64,000 nucleotides of DNA from Stutzerimonas stutzeri (GCF_024448895.1 NZ_JAMOIC010000003.1:124001-188000); one strand, 5' to 3'. Shown: positions 9,090 through 20,281, numbered from the stretch's first letter. The notes: generated by a model from the letters alone, not told the origin. Program-made: numbers and translations.

Positions 9090-9149
9090 GGGAGTTCTCC
9101 CTGCTGGCGCGGCGCTACATCTGCGGTTCGACTTCGACCTGGCATTTAA

Positions 9150-9413
9150 TCAGAGGGCCTCGTTCGGCTCTTCCTCGTATTGTACGAACAGCGGCTCGTC
9201 GTCGACGATTTCGTCCTGGGCGATGACGTCATAGTCCACCAGGCCAGATGCGATTTCACGAAGGGCCACAACGGTCGGCTTGTCGTTTTCCCAGGCTACC
9301 TTGGGCTCTTTGCCGCCGGTGGCGAGTTGGCGAGAGCGCTTGGTAGCGAGCATGACCAGCTCGAAGCGGTTATCTACGTTGTCCAGACAGTCTTCAACGG
9401 TAACGCGGGCCAT
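9150..9413 (-). CDS. rpoZ: RNA polymerase omega subunit
   Basis: 87 residues beginning [20 protein letters not shown], the omega signature, with [15 protein letters not shown] and the helix [13 protein letters not shown]. Omega assists folding and assembly of the beta-prime subunit and is part of a ppGpp-binding site on the polymerase, which suits its place just before spoT. The ATG at 9413, with GAGGAA four bases before it, is preferred to an upstream frame opening at 9428. The C terminus is acidic and variable, as usual. Confidence 0.97.
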   Translation of the reverse strand: MARVTVEDCLDNVDNRFELVMLATKRSRQLATGGKEPKVAWENDKPTVVALREIASGLVDYDVIAQDEIVDDEPLFVQYEEEPNEAL

Positions 9414-9588
9414 GGTGTTCCTCATCAATAGCGATAAAGCGTGCCCGAATGGGCGAGCGGACGGGATAGTCTAAAAAATCACCAGCCAATAGGGAAGCGG
9501 TAAAACGTTTCCGCGCCGGAAGGCTGCCGGCGTTTCAGTCAGCTTGCAGTCGGCAGGGTGTCGCGAACATCGGTGCGAGTGGCCGATC

Positions 9589-10278
<690 letters not shown>

Positions 10279-11142
10279 CTATTCGATGTTCTGGACCTGT
10301 TCGCGCATCTGTTCGATAAGCACCTTGAGGTTTACGGCGGCCTGGGTGCTGCGCGTGTCGAACGCTTTGGAGCCGAGGGTATTGGCTTCCCGATTCAGTT
10401 CCTGCATGAGGAAGTCCAGGCGCCGGCCGGCGGCTCCGCCAGATTTGAGTACGCGGCGAACTTCGCTGACATGAGTGCTGAGCCGGTCCAGCTCCTCGGC
10501 GACGTCGCTTTTCTGAGCAAGCATCACCATTTCCTGCTCAAGGCGCTGCGGTTCAAGTTCGACGCGCATCTCTGTGCAGCGATCAAGAACCTTCTGACGC
10601 TGGGTGGCGAGCATGTGCGGGACTTGGGCGCGCAGCGTGGCGGTCTCATCGGCGATCAGGTCGAGGCGTTCGTTGATCAGACGGGCGAGCTCCTCACCCT
10701 CTCGAAGTCTTCCCGCCTTCATTTCTTCGAGCGCCTTGTGAAACAGCTGCAGTGCTGCGCTATTGAGCGCTTGTGGGTCAGCCGAATCACCGACCAGGAC
10801 ACCCGGCCAGGCAAGGATTTCCAATGGGTTGAGTGGGGCGGGCTGCTTGATCAGCGCGGCTACACTCTCCGCAGCAGCAATCAGCTGGCTGGCGCGCTCA
10901 TTGTCCACTTGCATGGAGCGGCCAGCGGCGTCCTCTGCAAATCGCAGGGTACATTCGACCTTGCCCCGTGAGAGGCCTTTGCGCAACGCTTCACGGACGG
11001 CGCCTTCCAGTTCCCGGAATGCATCCGGGAGACGCAAGTGGGGCTCCAGGTAGCGATGGTTCACCGAGCGGATTTCCCAGCTTAGAGTGCCGTGGTCGAC
11101 GGCCTGCTCGGCGCGTGCGAAAGCGGTCATGCTGTGGATCAT
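10279..11142 (-). CDS. yicC: YicC/YloC-family endoribonuclease
   Basis: 287 residues, full length for the family. The opening MIHSMTAFARAEQAVDHGTL and the conserved EIRSVNHRYLEPHLRLPD are diagnostic, as is the C-terminal GRRLDFLMQELNREANTLGSKA. Family members (YicC, YloC) are endoribonucleases acting on mRNA or small RNA; the Pseudomonas protein's targets are not evident here. Adjacent gmk on the same strand is the classic arrangement. It diverges from rph, with about 210 bases between the two starts. Confidence 0.93.
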   Translation of the reverse strand: MIHSMTAFARAEQAVDHGTLSWEIRSVNHRYLEPHLRLPDAFRELEGAVREALRKGLSRGKVECTLRFAEDAAGRSMQVDNERASQLIAAAESVAALIKQPAPLNPLEILAWPGVLVGDSADPQALNSAALQLFHKALEEMKAGRLREGEELARLINERLDLIADETATLRAQVPHMLATQRQKVLDRCTEMRVELEPQRLEQEMVMLAQKSDVAEELDRLSTHVSEVRRVLKSGGAAGRRLDFLMQELNREANTLGSKAFDTRSTQAAVNLKVLIEQMREQVQNIE

Positions 11143-11313
11143 TGGGGAACCCTCGGTGCGATGCGAAAGGCGAAGGATTGTAAAGGAAAAACCTTCACGT
11201 TGCGTCCGCGTATCGCCCGTGCGGCTATGGCTGGGCTTGATAAAAATGACGGGTGTGGGCTGAGGTTCCAGGCCATTTAGCTCGGCGGTGGTCGTTGTGT
11301 TGCCCGAGCGCTC

Positions 11314-11319
11314 TATAAT
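11314..11319 (+). promoter_or_regulatory. Candidate -10 element for rph
   Basis: A perfect TATAAT lies 36 bases before the rph start codon in the yicC/rph divergent region. No good -35 hexamer is at the ideal spacing (the closest is a GTCGTT-like sequence), so the promoter is only moderately supported. Confidence 0.5.
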
Positions 11320-11355
11320 GGGCGCCGTTCATTCCCCATAAGCAGGACAAGTCTC

Positions 11356-12078
11356 ATGAAGCGACCCAGTGGCCGCGCCGCCGATCAGCTGCGTTCCATC
11401 CGCATCACGCGCAACTACACCAAGCACGCCGAGGGTTCAGTGTTGGTGGAGTTCGGTGACACCAAGGTGATCTGCACCGCCAGCATCGAGAATGGCGTGC
11501 CGCGCTTCCTCAAAGGGCAGGGGCAAGGCTGGTTGACCGCTGAGTACGGCATGTTGCCTCGCGCGACTGGCGATCGTAACCAGCGGGAAGCCAGCCGGGG
11601 CAAGCAGGGTGGCAGAACGCTCGAAATTCAGCGTTTGATTGGCCGTTCGCTGCGTGCGTCGCTGGACATGAGCAAGTTGGGCGAAAACACGATCTACATC
11701 GACTGTGATGTGATTCAGGCCGACGGAGGAACCCGCACCGCATCTATCACCGGTGCCATGGTTGCGCTGGTCGATGCTTTGAAGCTGCTGAAGAAGCGCG
11801 GCGGTCTGAAAGGTGGCGACCCGCTCAAGCAGATGGTTGCGGCAGTCTCGGTCGGTATCTATCAGGGAGAAACGGTGCTCGACCTGGACTACCTTGAGGA
11901 CTCAGCGGCTGAAACCGACCTGAACGTTGTGATGACCAGTGCCGGCGGTTTCATTGAAGTGCAAGGCACCGCTGAAGGTGCTCCGTTCCAGCCAAGCGAG
12001 CTGAACGCCATGCTCGCGCTCGCGCAAGATGGCATGAAGGAGCTGTTTGCGCTGCAAACGGCAGCGCTCGCCGATTGA
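11356..12078 (+). CDS. rph: Ribonuclease PH
   Basis: 240 residues, the usual length. RNase PH is a phosphorolytic 3'-to-5' exoribonuclease that trims tRNA 3' ends and other RNAs. The conserved family motifs are clear: [13 protein letters not shown] at the start, [14 protein letters not shown], the basic helix [16 protein letters not shown], the catalytic-region [16 protein letters not shown] and [15 protein letters not shown]. It is not frameshifted, unlike the well-known rph-1 allele of E. coli K-12, where the frameshift reduces pyrE expression. The ATG at 11356 follows AGGAC by eight bases. A small membrane-protein gene follows after 16 bases. Confidence 0.97.
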   Translation: MKRPSGRAADQLRSIRITRNYTKHAEGSVLVEFGDTKVICTASIENGVPRFLKGQGQGWLTAEYGMLPRATGDRNQREASRGKQGGRTLEIQRLIGRSLRASLDMSKLGENTIYIDCDVIQADGGTRTASITGAMVALVDALKLLKKRGGLKGGDPLKQMVAAVSVGIYQGETVLDLDYLEDSAAETDLNVVMTSAGGFIEVQGTAEGAPFQPSELNAMLALAQDGMKELFALQTAALAD

Positions 12079-12094
12079 CCTAAAGGAGAACGCC

Positions 12095-12463
12095 ATGGCT
12101 GATCAAGAGCTGATTCCTCAACCCTCTGCGCAAGCGCGGCAGTGGGCCATGTTCTGTCACTATTCGGCGTTCTTCTGGTTTCTGGTGCCGATGATAGGCA
12201 ACGTGCTGGGACCGCTGATTGTCTGGCAGCTGAAGAAGGACATGGACCCCTTCGTCGATGAGCAGGGTAAGGAGGCGCTGAACTTTCAGATCACCTTCAG
12301 CATCCTGCTGATGATCTGCGGTGCGCTTGCCTGGATCCTTATCGGCTTCCCGCTGATGGCGTTAATCAGTGTGGTGGCGTTGGTGCTGGTAGTAATCGCG
12401 GGCATCCGCGCCAATGAGGGCAGACCCTATCGTTATCCATTCTGCTGGCGGATCGTGAAGTAG
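12095..12463 (+). CDS. DUF4870 family membrane protein
   Basis: 122 residues. The DUF4870 pattern is plain: ARQWAMFCHYSAFFWFLVP, then VDEQGKEALNFQITFSILL, with three or four membrane helices (about 20-45, 62-85, 88-110). The function of the family is unknown. AAGGAG six bases before the ATG at 12095 fixes the start; the frame is open from 12047 inside rph. It probably shares an mRNA with rph and converges with crc. The same gene occupies this place in other pseudomonads. Confidence 0.9.
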   Translation: MADQELIPQPSAQARQWAMFCHYSAFFWFLVPMIGNVLGPLIVWQLKKDMDPFVDEQGKEALNFQITFSILLMICGALAWILIGFPLMALISVVALVLVVIAGIRANEGRPYRYPFCWRIVK

Positions 12464-12543
12464 CGGCAAGCTTCAGCGAAAAGCAGAAACCGCTTGGCGA
12501 AGCGATCAGTATGGACTGGATGCCATCCTAATCCGCTTGCAGC

Positions 12544-13323
12544 TTAGAGGCTGAGGGTCCAATCGTAGTCCACAACCAGAGGCGCGTGCTGGGAGAAGCG
12601 AGGCTGGCGTGGCAGGCGGGCGTTGCGTACGAAGCGACGCATGCCGGAGGTGAGGATCTGATAATCGAAGCGCCAGCCGAGATTCAGCATCTGGGCTTGC
12701 TCGGTATCTGGCCACCAACTGTACAGGTCACCTTCACGGCTGACCTCGCGCAGGGCATCGATGTAACCCATGTTGCCGAAAATCTCGTCGAGCCAGGCCC
12801 TCTCTGGAGCGAGGAAACCAGTGGCCTGCTGGCAGTCGCGCCAGTTCTTCACGTCCAGCTTCTGGTGGGCAACGTACAGCGAGCCGCAATAGATGTATTC
12901 GCGGCGCTTGCGGCGCTGCTTATCCAAATAATGAGCGAAGTCGTCCATGAACTTGAATTTCTGGTTCAGGTCTTCGTCCCCGCCACGGCCGGTTGGCAGC
13001 AGCAGGCTGGCAATACTGACCTTGTCGAAATCGGCCTGAAGGTAGCGGCCGTAGCGGTCGGCAGTCTCGAAGCCGAGACCCATGATCACGGCTTTCGGCT
13101 GAAGCCGCGAATACAGAGCGACGCCGCCCTGTTCAGGGATTTCCGCGTCGACGCTGTAGAGGAAATACCCGTCGAGCTGGTAAGCGGGATCGTCAAGTTC
13201 AACTGCGGAGGCACGGGTGTCCTGCAAGCAGATGACATCGGCATTCTGCGCTTGCAACCAGCTGAGAAGACCCCGCTGCGCCGCCGCTTGAATGCCATTC
13301 ACGTTGACGCTGATGATCCGCAT
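12544..13323 (-). CDS. crc: Catabolite repression control protein Crc
   Basis: 259 residues, the exact usual length, beginning MRIISVNVNGIQAAAQRG. Crc has the exonuclease III / EEP fold but works with Hfq to block translation of mRNAs carrying A-rich CA motifs, so it sets carbon-source preference. The nuclease residues are degenerate: the usual CLQETK is CLQDTR, the GDFN motif is replaced by CGSLYVAH, and the C-terminal SDHAP reads SQHAP. This fits a regulator without nuclease activity. It is divergent from pyrE (84 bases), the hallmark Pseudomonas arrangement. Confidence 0.97.
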   Translation of the reverse strand: MRIISVNVNGIQAAAQRGLLSWLQAQNADVICLQDTRASAVELDDPAYQLDGYFLYSVDAEIPEQGGVALYSRLQPKAVIMGLGFETADRYGRYLQADFDKVSIASLLLPTGRGGDEDLNQKFKFMDDFAHYLDKQRRKRREYIYCGSLYVAHQKLDVKNWRDCQQATGFLAPERAWLDEIFGNMGYIDALREVSREGDLYSWWPDTEQAQMLNLGWRFDYQILTSGMRRFVRNARLPRQPRFSQHAPLVVDYDWTLSL

Positions 13324-13407
13324 AAATGGCCCCTAAAAACACGTGCGTGTATGATAACCCAAGCTCTTTGCAATTAGCTAAGCCAGTGTCTTCCGGGAAT
13401 ATTCTTC

Positions 13408-14049
13408 ATGCAGGCGTACCAGCGCGACTTCATCCGCTTCGCCATCGAGCGCGGGGTTCTGCGTTTCGGTGAGTTCACTTTGAAATCCGGGCGGACCAGC
13501 CCTTATTTCTTCAACGCCGGACTGTTCAATAGTGGTTCCGCTCTGGCTCAGCTCGGACGCTTTTACGCGGCTGCGGTTGTCGACAGCGGAATTGATTTCG
13601 ATGTGATCTTCGGGCCCGCATACAAGGGTATTCCGCTGGCAACGGCAACAGCGATCTCACTGGCTGAACATCATGACCGCGACCTGCCCTGGTGCTTCAA
13701 CCGCAAAGAAGCCAAGGATCATGGGGAAGGCGGCACGCTGGTGGGATCGCCGTTGAACGGCCGCGTGTTGATCATTGACGATGTGATTACCGCCGGCACG
13801 GCCATTCGTGAAGTCATGCAGATCATTCGCACCCAGGGTGCAGCGGCGGCGGGCGTACTCATCGCCCTCAACCGGCAGGAACGCGGTCAGGGCGAGCTAT
13901 CTGCAATCCAGGAAGTGGAGCGTGACTACGGGATGCCCGTTGTGAGCATCGTATCGTTGACTCAGGTCCTGGATTACCTGGCTGAGGATGAGCAGCTTCG
14001 CCAGCATTTGCCGGCGGTCATGGCTTATAGAGATCAATACGGTATTTGA
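13408..14049 (+). CDS. pyrE: Orotate phosphoribosyltransferase
   Basis: 213 residues. PyrE joins orotate to PRPP to form OMP in de novo pyrimidine synthesis. The orotate-binding opening ([16 protein letters not shown]), the segment [11 protein letters not shown] and the PRPP-binding loop [16 protein letters not shown] near residue 120 are all intact. No attenuator-like leader is seen before the gene, and rph is not upstream as in E. coli. The ATG follows a weak ribosome site. It diverges from crc. Confidence 0.97.
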   Translation: MQAYQRDFIRFAIERGVLRFGEFTLKSGRTSPYFFNAGLFNSGSALAQLGRFYAAAVVDSGIDFDVIFGPAYKGIPLATATAISLAEHHDRDLPWCFNRKEAKDHGEGGTLVGSPLNGRVLIIDDVITAGTAIREVMQIIRTQGAAAAGVLIALNRQERGQGELSAIQEVERDYGMPVVSIVSLTQVLDYLAEDEQLRQHLPAVMAYRDQYGI

Positions 14050-14419
14050 GCCTGCAGTCCTTTTCGCCACTCCGTTTACCTGAATTTGTCCTCGCATCAT
14101 CTAGCTCATTTCGTTGCGGAGTGTTCTGTTTTGTCAGGTCCTGACAATTCTGGCGCGAGTCGGAGACTGTTTGAAACGCAGAAAGGCTGAAACACTGAAT
14201 CCGTAGCTGCTCGCCCATGTGGGGGCGCCTGAATGAGCTGAGCCGGGCTTCCGACAGCTGTTGCAACTCAAACCTCAAAACCGGACAAGGCAAGGCATGC
14301 CAGTTGGTGCAGTTATTGCTCTGCAGATAGCTATAGTTTGTATAAGCTCGGTGTTTCGACATAAAAATATCAGGCGTTTCGGTGTGCCGTACCGTGCGCA
14401 CTGAATACGAAAAGGCAGG
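14050..14419. other. 370-base intergenic region with a sigma-54-like site
   Basis: No credible gene is seen; a leftward open frame of 127 codons (14018-14401) overlaps pyrE and lacks any recognisable feature. The region is less GC-rich near 14310-14380, where promoters for the following gene are expected. No terminator with a T run follows pyrE. Confidence 0.45.
14305..14320 (+). promoter_or_regulatory. Candidate sigma-54 promoter
   Basis: TGGTGCAGTTATTGCT matches the -24/-12 consensus TGGCAC-N5-TTGCW at the invariant GG and GC with the required ten-base gap, and carries the TTGC box. It points at the DUF4124 gene, predicting a start near 14331 and a leader of about 90 bases. No matching enhancer site was recognised. 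Confidence 0.4.
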
Positions 14420-15007
14420 ATGATGCGAATAGGGAGCGGGTTACTGTTGCTGTTGGGGATGCTGGGGGCAGCAACGGTGCAGGCTGAGCTGTATCGCTAT
14501 GTCGATGACAAGGGTGTCGTGGTGCTCAATCGACAGGGCGTTCCACCGCAGCATATCGGCAAGGGCTATGAAGTTCTCAATGATCAGGGGCGTGTAACGC
14601 GCGTCGTGCCTCCGGCGCCTACACCTGAAGAACGCCAGCGATTGCTCGAGGCGCAAGCGCGTGCCAGTTCCGATGCTCAACTGCTCCGTCTGTACGCCAG
14701 CGTTGAAGATGTCGAGCGGGCCAAGGTGCGCAAGCTGTCGGAGCTGGATAGCGTCATCGGCATCACCCGCGGCAATCTGCAGTCATTGCGCACTCAACAG
14801 GCTAATCTCCAGAGTCAGGCGGCAGGTCATGAGCGTGCCGGCCGTACAGTGCCCAAGCAGCTGTTGACTCAGATAGAGAATCTGAACAAGGAACAGGCCA
14901 GTTTGCGGCGTGACATCGAGCGCTATAGGCAGGCCCGCAAGCAGGCCGAGACCAGTTTTGCACGTGAGCATCAGCGGGTCGGAGAGCTGCTCGGTCAGTC
15001 TGATTAG
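14420..15007 (+). CDS. DUF4124-domain secreted coiled-coil protein
   Basis: 195 residues. A signal peptide (GSGLLLLLGMLGAATVQA) is followed by a DUF4124 domain, seen in ELYRYVDDKGVVVLNRQGVPP, and then a long charged helical region (about 75-190) with heptad-like Leu/Gln spacing that predicts a coiled coil. DUF4124 proteins are periplasmic and of unknown role. AAGGCAGG directly precedes paired ATG codons at 14420 and 14423. It is followed by a strong bidirectional terminator shared with argB. Confidence 0.85.
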   Translation: MMRIGSGLLLLLGMLGAATVQAELYRYVDDKGVVVLNRQGVPPQHIGKGYEVLNDQGRVTRVVPPAPTPEERQRLLEAQARASSDAQLLRLYASVEDVERAKVRKLSELDSVIGITRGNLQSLRTQQANLQSQAAGHERAGRTVPKQLLTQIENLNKEQASLRRDIERYRQARKQAETSFAREHQRVGELLGQSD

Positions 15008-15019
15008 TGGCGCCGAATA

Positions 15020-15057
15020 AAAAAACCCAGTGCTTGATCAAAAGCACTGGGTTTTTT
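15020..15057. terminator. Bidirectional rho-independent terminator
   Basis: A hairpin with arms AACCCAGTGCTT and AAGCACTGGGTT (loop GATCAA at 15036-15041) has an A run before and a T run after it, so it works on both strands. It ends the DUF4124 gene rightward and the coaBC-dut-algC-argB operon leftward. Confidence 0.93.
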
Positions 15058-15072
15058 ATGAACTAGTGATCG

Positions 15073-15987
<915 letters not shown>

Positions 15988-18573
15988 TCAGAACGGCAGG
16001 GTGAGATCGGGCGCGACAGTATAAAGCTGGGCGCGGAAGACTTCCTGGATGCGTTTGAGCTCCTCATCGGTCTCAGCTTCGAATCGCAGTACCAGAACCG
16101 GCGTCGTGTTCGATGCGCGAACCAGACCCCAGCCTTTCGGGTAGTCAACACGCACGCCATCGAGGGTGGTGATGTTGGCTTCACCCCAGTGAGCGTCCCG
16201 GTGCAGTGCCTCGATGATGGTGAACTTGCTTTCCTCGGTTACCTGGATATTGATTTCCGGCGTCGAGATGTCATTGGGGAACGCGGCAAACACCTGCTCG
16301 GCATTACGCTTGTCCTGGCTGAGGATTTCCAGCAATCGGACGGCGCTATAGATGCCGTCGTCGAAGCCGTACCAGCGCTCTTTGAAGAAGATATGGCCAC
16401 TCATCTCGCCAGCGAGCAGGGCGCCGGTTTCCTTCATTTTCTTCTTGATCAGCGAATGGCCGGTCTTCCACATTACCGGACGGCCACCGTAGCCGCTGAT
16501 CAGCGGTGTCAGCCGGCGGGTGCATTTGACGTCGAAGATGATGTCCGCGCCTGGATTACGAGAGACTACGTCTTTAGCGAACAGCATGAGCAGGCGGTCG
16601 GGGTAGACCACTGTACCGGCATTAGTCACCACGCCGACGCGGTCACCGTCACCATCGAATGCGAGGCCGAGATCGGCATTTTCCGACTTGACCTTGGCAA
16701 TCAGGTCTTCGAGATTTTCCAGCTTGCCCGGGTCTGGGTGATGGTTGGGGAAGTTGCCGTCGACATCGCAGAACAGCGGGATGACCTTGCAGCCCAGCGC
16801 TTCGATGAGTTGCGGGGCGATCACGCCGGCCACGCCGTTGCCACAGTCCACCACCACCTTCAACGGCTTGGCCAGTGCGATGTCTTCGCGGATGCGCTTG
16901 AAGTAGCTCTCCAGTACATCAACCGGTTCTGCCTGGCCGACGCCTTCGGCCAGGTCGCCGGTCTCGATGCGCTGGCGCAGTTTCTGAATCTGCTCGTTGG
17001 CGAGGGTGTCGCCGGCGATCACGATCTTGAATCCGTTGTAGTCCGGAGGATTGTGGCTGCCGGTCAGCATCACGCCCGATTTGCCGGCCAGCACGTTCGC
17101 CGCGTAGTAGAGCACCGGGGTAGGGACCATGCCGACGTCGCTCACGGTACAACCACTGTCTACCAGGCCCTGGATCAGATGCTGGACCAGTTCTGGGCCT
17201 GACAAGCGGCCATCGCGACCGACCGAAACGTTCGGCTCACCTTGAGCCAGGCTCTCGGAGCCTACTGCGCGGCCGATCCAGTATGCGGTTTCGTTGGTCA
17301 GGGTATCGCCGACAACGCCACGGATGTCGTAGGCGCGAAAGATGCTCGCAGGCAATTGCGGGGCTTTGGGGGCGCTCATTGCGGTTTCTCGCTCCTTGGT
17401 GTCGAGGCCAAGCCAGTCCTGGTCCTCGTCGAGAATGTCGATGTCGAGAATATCGGTGTCCTGAAACAAAGGATCGACGTACTCGTTAGTTGCTGCTTTT
17501 CGGACCGCTGGCTGTGGTGCAGCGGCAGCTTTGGTCGGTGCCGCTGCGGGGGCGCGCTGCGGCAGTCTGGCCAGACTCTTGGCCAGCGCATCAAGTGCTG
17601 GCAGGCTCAAAGTCGGTGATTTGATGGTCTTGCCGTTCGAGAGTTCCTGCACCATGCGACCCAGGTTCATGACGTCCTCGCGAAGTCGACGTTGCTGGGT
17701 ACTTAGCACTGTGTGCAGGCCCAGCAGCAATCCACACAGCGCTGCCAAGGCGGCGACGAGCAGCAGGAGTGGAGATATCGCAGTGGTGCTTGCGGACGAA
17801 CTCGGTACAAAGCTGACTTGCCAGTTCGGATTGGTTGAGGGCAGCGGAATGGCTTCGCCCGACGCTGATGTCGAACCGCGCTGAGCGAGTGTCTGTGCCG
17901 GTGCATTGCTGAATTGTTGTACCAGGCGAAGCTGGCCTGCGTCGGCGGGCAGCGCGGGCAGCGTCGTTAGAAAGCGCTCCAGGCTGGTCACCAACAGTAA
18001 TGTACCTTCGACCGGTTGTTGCGGGTTGCGGCGCAGAGCCGCGGCACTGTACAGCAGCCAGCGATCGCCCACTTTGAATGCTTCGGGTGCCGGTGCGGCG
18101 CCGTTTTCAGCACGCTGAAGCAGGTCCAGCGCGGCGAAGTTCAACGGCCCCGGGCGGTCAGAGTCCTGCCGCGCCTGGCCGCGTGCGCTGATGTGGACAT
18201 CGATCACGCCGTCCCGGTAACCCAGTTCGCGCTCGGCGGCGCGCATCTGGCCGGGCTGCTCGCTGCGCAGGGCGTCCAGCAGTTGCGGGTCGCGGACAGC
18301 CGCCTGGGTATCTTCGGCGAGTTGGCGCAGGGCTTGGTCGACCGCGGATGCCTGACTACGGCCCCACGCCTCGGCAAGTTCGGCAGCATGCTGTTGCCCG
18401 CTGGATTGGTAGGCAATCCCGAGCAAGACGCCGGCCGCGACGAGACCCGCCAAGCCTGGCAGCAAGCCGGGAATGAGCATTTTGAGCCCGTTGTTGCGAC
18501 GGGCTGGTGATGATTGGGTGTCGGCGGGGTTGAGAACGCCGTCGTCCTTGGCCGTGCGCTTGAAGAGTTTCAT
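15988..18573 (-). CDS. algC: Phosphomannomutase/phosphoglucomutase AlgC with membrane-anchored N-terminal extension
   Basis: 861 residues. The C-terminal part from Met399 (MSAPKAPQLPASIFRAYDIRG) is the classic 463-residue AlgC, which interconverts hexose 1- and 6-phosphates for alginate, LPS, Psl and rhamnolipid precursors; the phosphoserine loop TGSHNPPDYNG and metal loop DGDGDR are intact. The first 398 residues are a separate module: two membrane helices (about 32-54 and 262-290) bracket a domain that should be periplasmic, followed by a Pro/Ala-rich linker. An ATG at 17379 with AAGGAG about 12 bases upstream could also yield the short, soluble enzyme. It lies between dut and argB in the leftward operon. 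Confidence 0.93.
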   Translation of the reverse strand: MKLFKRTAKDDGVLNPADTQSSPARRNNGLKMLIPGLLPGLAGLVAAGVLLGIAYQSSGQQHAAELAEAWGRSQASAVDQALRQLAEDTQAAVRDPQLLDALRSEQPGQMRAAERELGYRDGVIDVHISARGQARQDSDRPGPLNFAALDLLQRAENGAAPAPEAFKVGDRWLLYSAAALRRNPQQPVEGTLLLVTSLERFLTTLPALPADAGQLRLVQQFSNAPAQTLAQRGSTSASGEAIPLPSTNPNWQVSFVPSSSASTTAISPLLLLVAALAALCGLLLGLHTVLSTQQRRLREDVMNLGRMVQELSNGKTIKSPTLSLPALDALAKSLARLPQRAPAAAPTKAAAAPQPAVRKAATNEYVDPLFQDTDILDIDILDEDQDWLGLDTKERETAMSAPKAPQLPASIFRAYDIRGVVGDTLTNETAYWIGRAVGSESLAQGEPNVSVGRDGRLSGPELVQHLIQGLVDSGCTVSDVGMVPTPVLYYAANVLAGKSGVMLTGSHNPPDYNGFKIVIAGDTLANEQIQKLRQRIETGDLAEGVGQAEPVDVLESYFKRIREDIALAKPLKVVVDCGNGVAGVIAPQLIEALGCKVIPLFCDVDGNFPNHHPDPGKLENLEDLIAKVKSENADLGLAFDGDGDRVGVVTNAGTVVYPDRLLMLFAKDVVSRNPGADIIFDVKCTRRLTPLISGYGGRPVMWKTGHSLIKKKMKETGALLAGEMSGHIFFKERWYGFDDGIYSAVRLLEILSQDKRNAEQVFAAFPNDISTPEINIQVTEESKFTIIEALHRDAHWGEANITTLDGVRVDYPKGWGLVRASNTTPVLVLRFEAETDEELKRIQEVFRAQLYTVAPDLTLPF

Positions 18574-18610
18574 GGAGCTCCTCGATCATCCTGAATAAGT
18601 GAGAAATGCC

Positions 18611-19066
18611 TCAATGGCTGCCGGAATGGCCAAAGCCGCCGGCGCCACGCTCACTATTGTCGAACTCGCTGACCAGTTCGAACTGCGCCTGGATCACTGG
18701 GACCAGCATCAACTGTGCAATGCGTTCGCCCACGGCAATGGTGAAGCTGGTCTGGCCACGGTTCCAGCAGGACACCATCAGCTCGCCCTGGTAGTCGGAA
18801 TCGATCAGGCCGACCAGGTTGCCGAGCACGATGCCGTGCTTGTGGCCCAGGCCGGAGCGGGGCAGCACCAGAGCAGCCAGATTCGGGTCGGCGATATGAA
18901 TCGATAGTCCGGTGGGGATGAGCAGGGTCTGGCCCGGTTCAAGCGTCGCGTCAGACTGCAGCATGGCACGCAGGTCTAGGCCTGCCGAACCGCTGGTGGC
19001 GTAATCGGGCAGGGGGAAATCCTGGCCCAGGCGGGGATCGAGAATCTTGGCTTGGAGTTTGTGCAT
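18611..19066 (-). CDS. dut: dUTP diphosphatase
   Basis: 151 residues, usual length. Dut hydrolyses dUTP to dUMP and pyrophosphate, keeping uracil out of DNA and feeding dTMP synthesis. The five trimeric-dUTPase motifs can be followed: [49 protein letters not shown] and the C-terminal [12 protein letters not shown]. It starts six bases after coaBC and is followed by algC, the standard Pseudomonas order. Confidence 0.97.
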   Translation of the reverse strand: MHKLQAKILDPRLGQDFPLPDYATSGSAGLDLRAMLQSDATLEPGQTLLIPTGLSIHIADPNLAALVLPRSGLGHKHGIVLGNLVGLIDSDYQGELMVSCWNRGQTSFTIAVGERIAQLMLVPVIQAQFELVSEFDNSERGAGGFGHSGSH

Positions 19067-19072
19067 TATTGG

Positions 19073-20281
19073 TCAGGCCTGGTGGTAACGGTCGGCGATA
19101 AAGGCGATCAGCTGGCGGGCGATGTGGCCCTTGCTGGCCTGGCTGAAGCGGGTTTCATGCTGCTGGCGGTCGATCACGGTGACGGCATTTTCTTCACTGT
19201 TGAAACCAATGCTGGGGTTGGCTACGTCGTTGGCCACGATCAGGTCGAGATTCTTGTCGCGCAGTTTGCGTGTCGCGTACTCCAGCAGGTTTTCCGTTTC
19301 GGCGGCAAAACCAACACTGAACGGGCGATCTGCACGCCCGGCCAGCGTGGCAAGGATGTCGGGGTTGCGGACCATCTGCAGCAGCAGTCCGTCGCCGCTG
19401 GTGGGGTCTTTCTTCAATTTGTGCGGCGCGACCACTTCTGGGCGGTAGTCAGCGACGGCTGCGGCAGCGATGAACAGATCGCAGGGCATCGCAGCTTCGC
19501 AGGCGGCGAGCATGTCGCGGGCGCTGACTACATCGATTCTCTGAACCCTGTCTGGTGTTGGCAAAAACACCGGGCCCGCTACCAGGGTGACCCGAGCGCC
19601 AGCTTCAGCTGCCGCCTCGGCAAGGGCGAAGCCCATCTTTCCCGAGCTGTGGTTGGTGATGTAGCGCACCGGGTCGATGTTTTCCTGAGTGGGACCGGCT
19701 GTGATCAGCAGATGTTTGCCGGTCAGCAGGCTGCGTTCGAAGCAATCGGCGGCGGCCTGGGCCAGATCGTCAGCTTCCAGCATTCTGCCCATGCCGACGT
19801 CGCCGCAGGCCTGACTGCCTGACGCAGGCCCGAACATCCTGATGCCGCGCTGCTGCAGAAGCGCGCGATTGGCCTGGGTGGCAGGGTCGGCCCACATGGC
19901 CTGATTCATCGCCGGTGCCAGCGCGACGGGTGCGTTGGTCGCTAGTACCAACGTCGTCAGCAGATCATTGGCGACGCCCTGGGCCAGACGCGCCATGAGA
20001 TCGGCGGTGGCAGGGGCGATCAGGACGAGATCGGCCCAACGAGCCAGCTCGATATGGCCCATGGCAGCCTCGGCGGCTGGGTCGAGCAGATCCAGGTGTA
20101 CCGGATGCCCGGACAGTGCCTGGAGCGTGAGCGGCGTGATGAATTCACGACCCCCACTGGTCATTACCACCCGAACCTCGGCGCCTTGATCACGGAGCCG
20201 GCGCACCAGCTCGGCACTCTTGTAAGCGGCGATGCCGCCGCCGACACCCAGGACGATGCGTTTACGATAAAGCCGCTGCAT
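19073..20281 (-). CDS. coaBC: Bifunctional phosphopantothenoylcysteine decarboxylase / phosphopantothenate-cysteine ligase
   Basis: 402 residues. The N-terminal CoaC flavoprotein (about 1-190) shows [16 protein letters not shown], the PAMNQAMW motif and the active-site cysteine in [13 protein letters not shown]. The C-terminal CoaB ligase (about 191-402) shows [26 protein letters not shown] and the Lys-rich KLKK. Together they join cysteine to 4'-phosphopantothenate and decarboxylate the product in coenzyme A synthesis. It is the first gene of the leftward operon with dut, algC and argB, and is divergent from radC. Confidence 0.97.
   Translation of the reverse strand: MQRLYRKRIVLGVGGGIAAYKSAELVRRLRDQGAEVRVVMTSGGREFITPLTLQALSGHPVHLDLLDPAAEAAMGHIELARWADLVLIAPATADLMARLAQGVANDLLTTLVLATNAPVALAPAMNQAMWADPATQANRALLQQRGIRMFGPASGSQACGDVGMGRMLEADDLAQAAADCFERSLLTGKHLLITAGPTQENIDPVRYITNHSSGKMGFALAEAAAEAGARVTLVAGPVFLPTPDRVQRIDVVSARDMLAACEAAMPCDLFIAAAAVADYRPEVVAPHKLKKDPTSGDGLLLQMVRNPDILATLAGRADRPFSVGFAAETENLLEYATRKLRDKNLDLIVANDVANPSIGFNSEENAVTVIDRQQHETRFSQASKGHIARQLIAFIADRYHQA

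Noticed and set aside
12544-13323. Exonuclease III
   Set aside because: Length, N terminus, degenerate catalytic motifs and the pyrE neighbour identify Crc, not a DNA-repair nuclease.
14018-14401. 127-codon leftward frame after pyrE
   Set aside because: It overlaps the pyrE 3' end and the candidate promoter of the next gene and lacks a ribosome site or domain.
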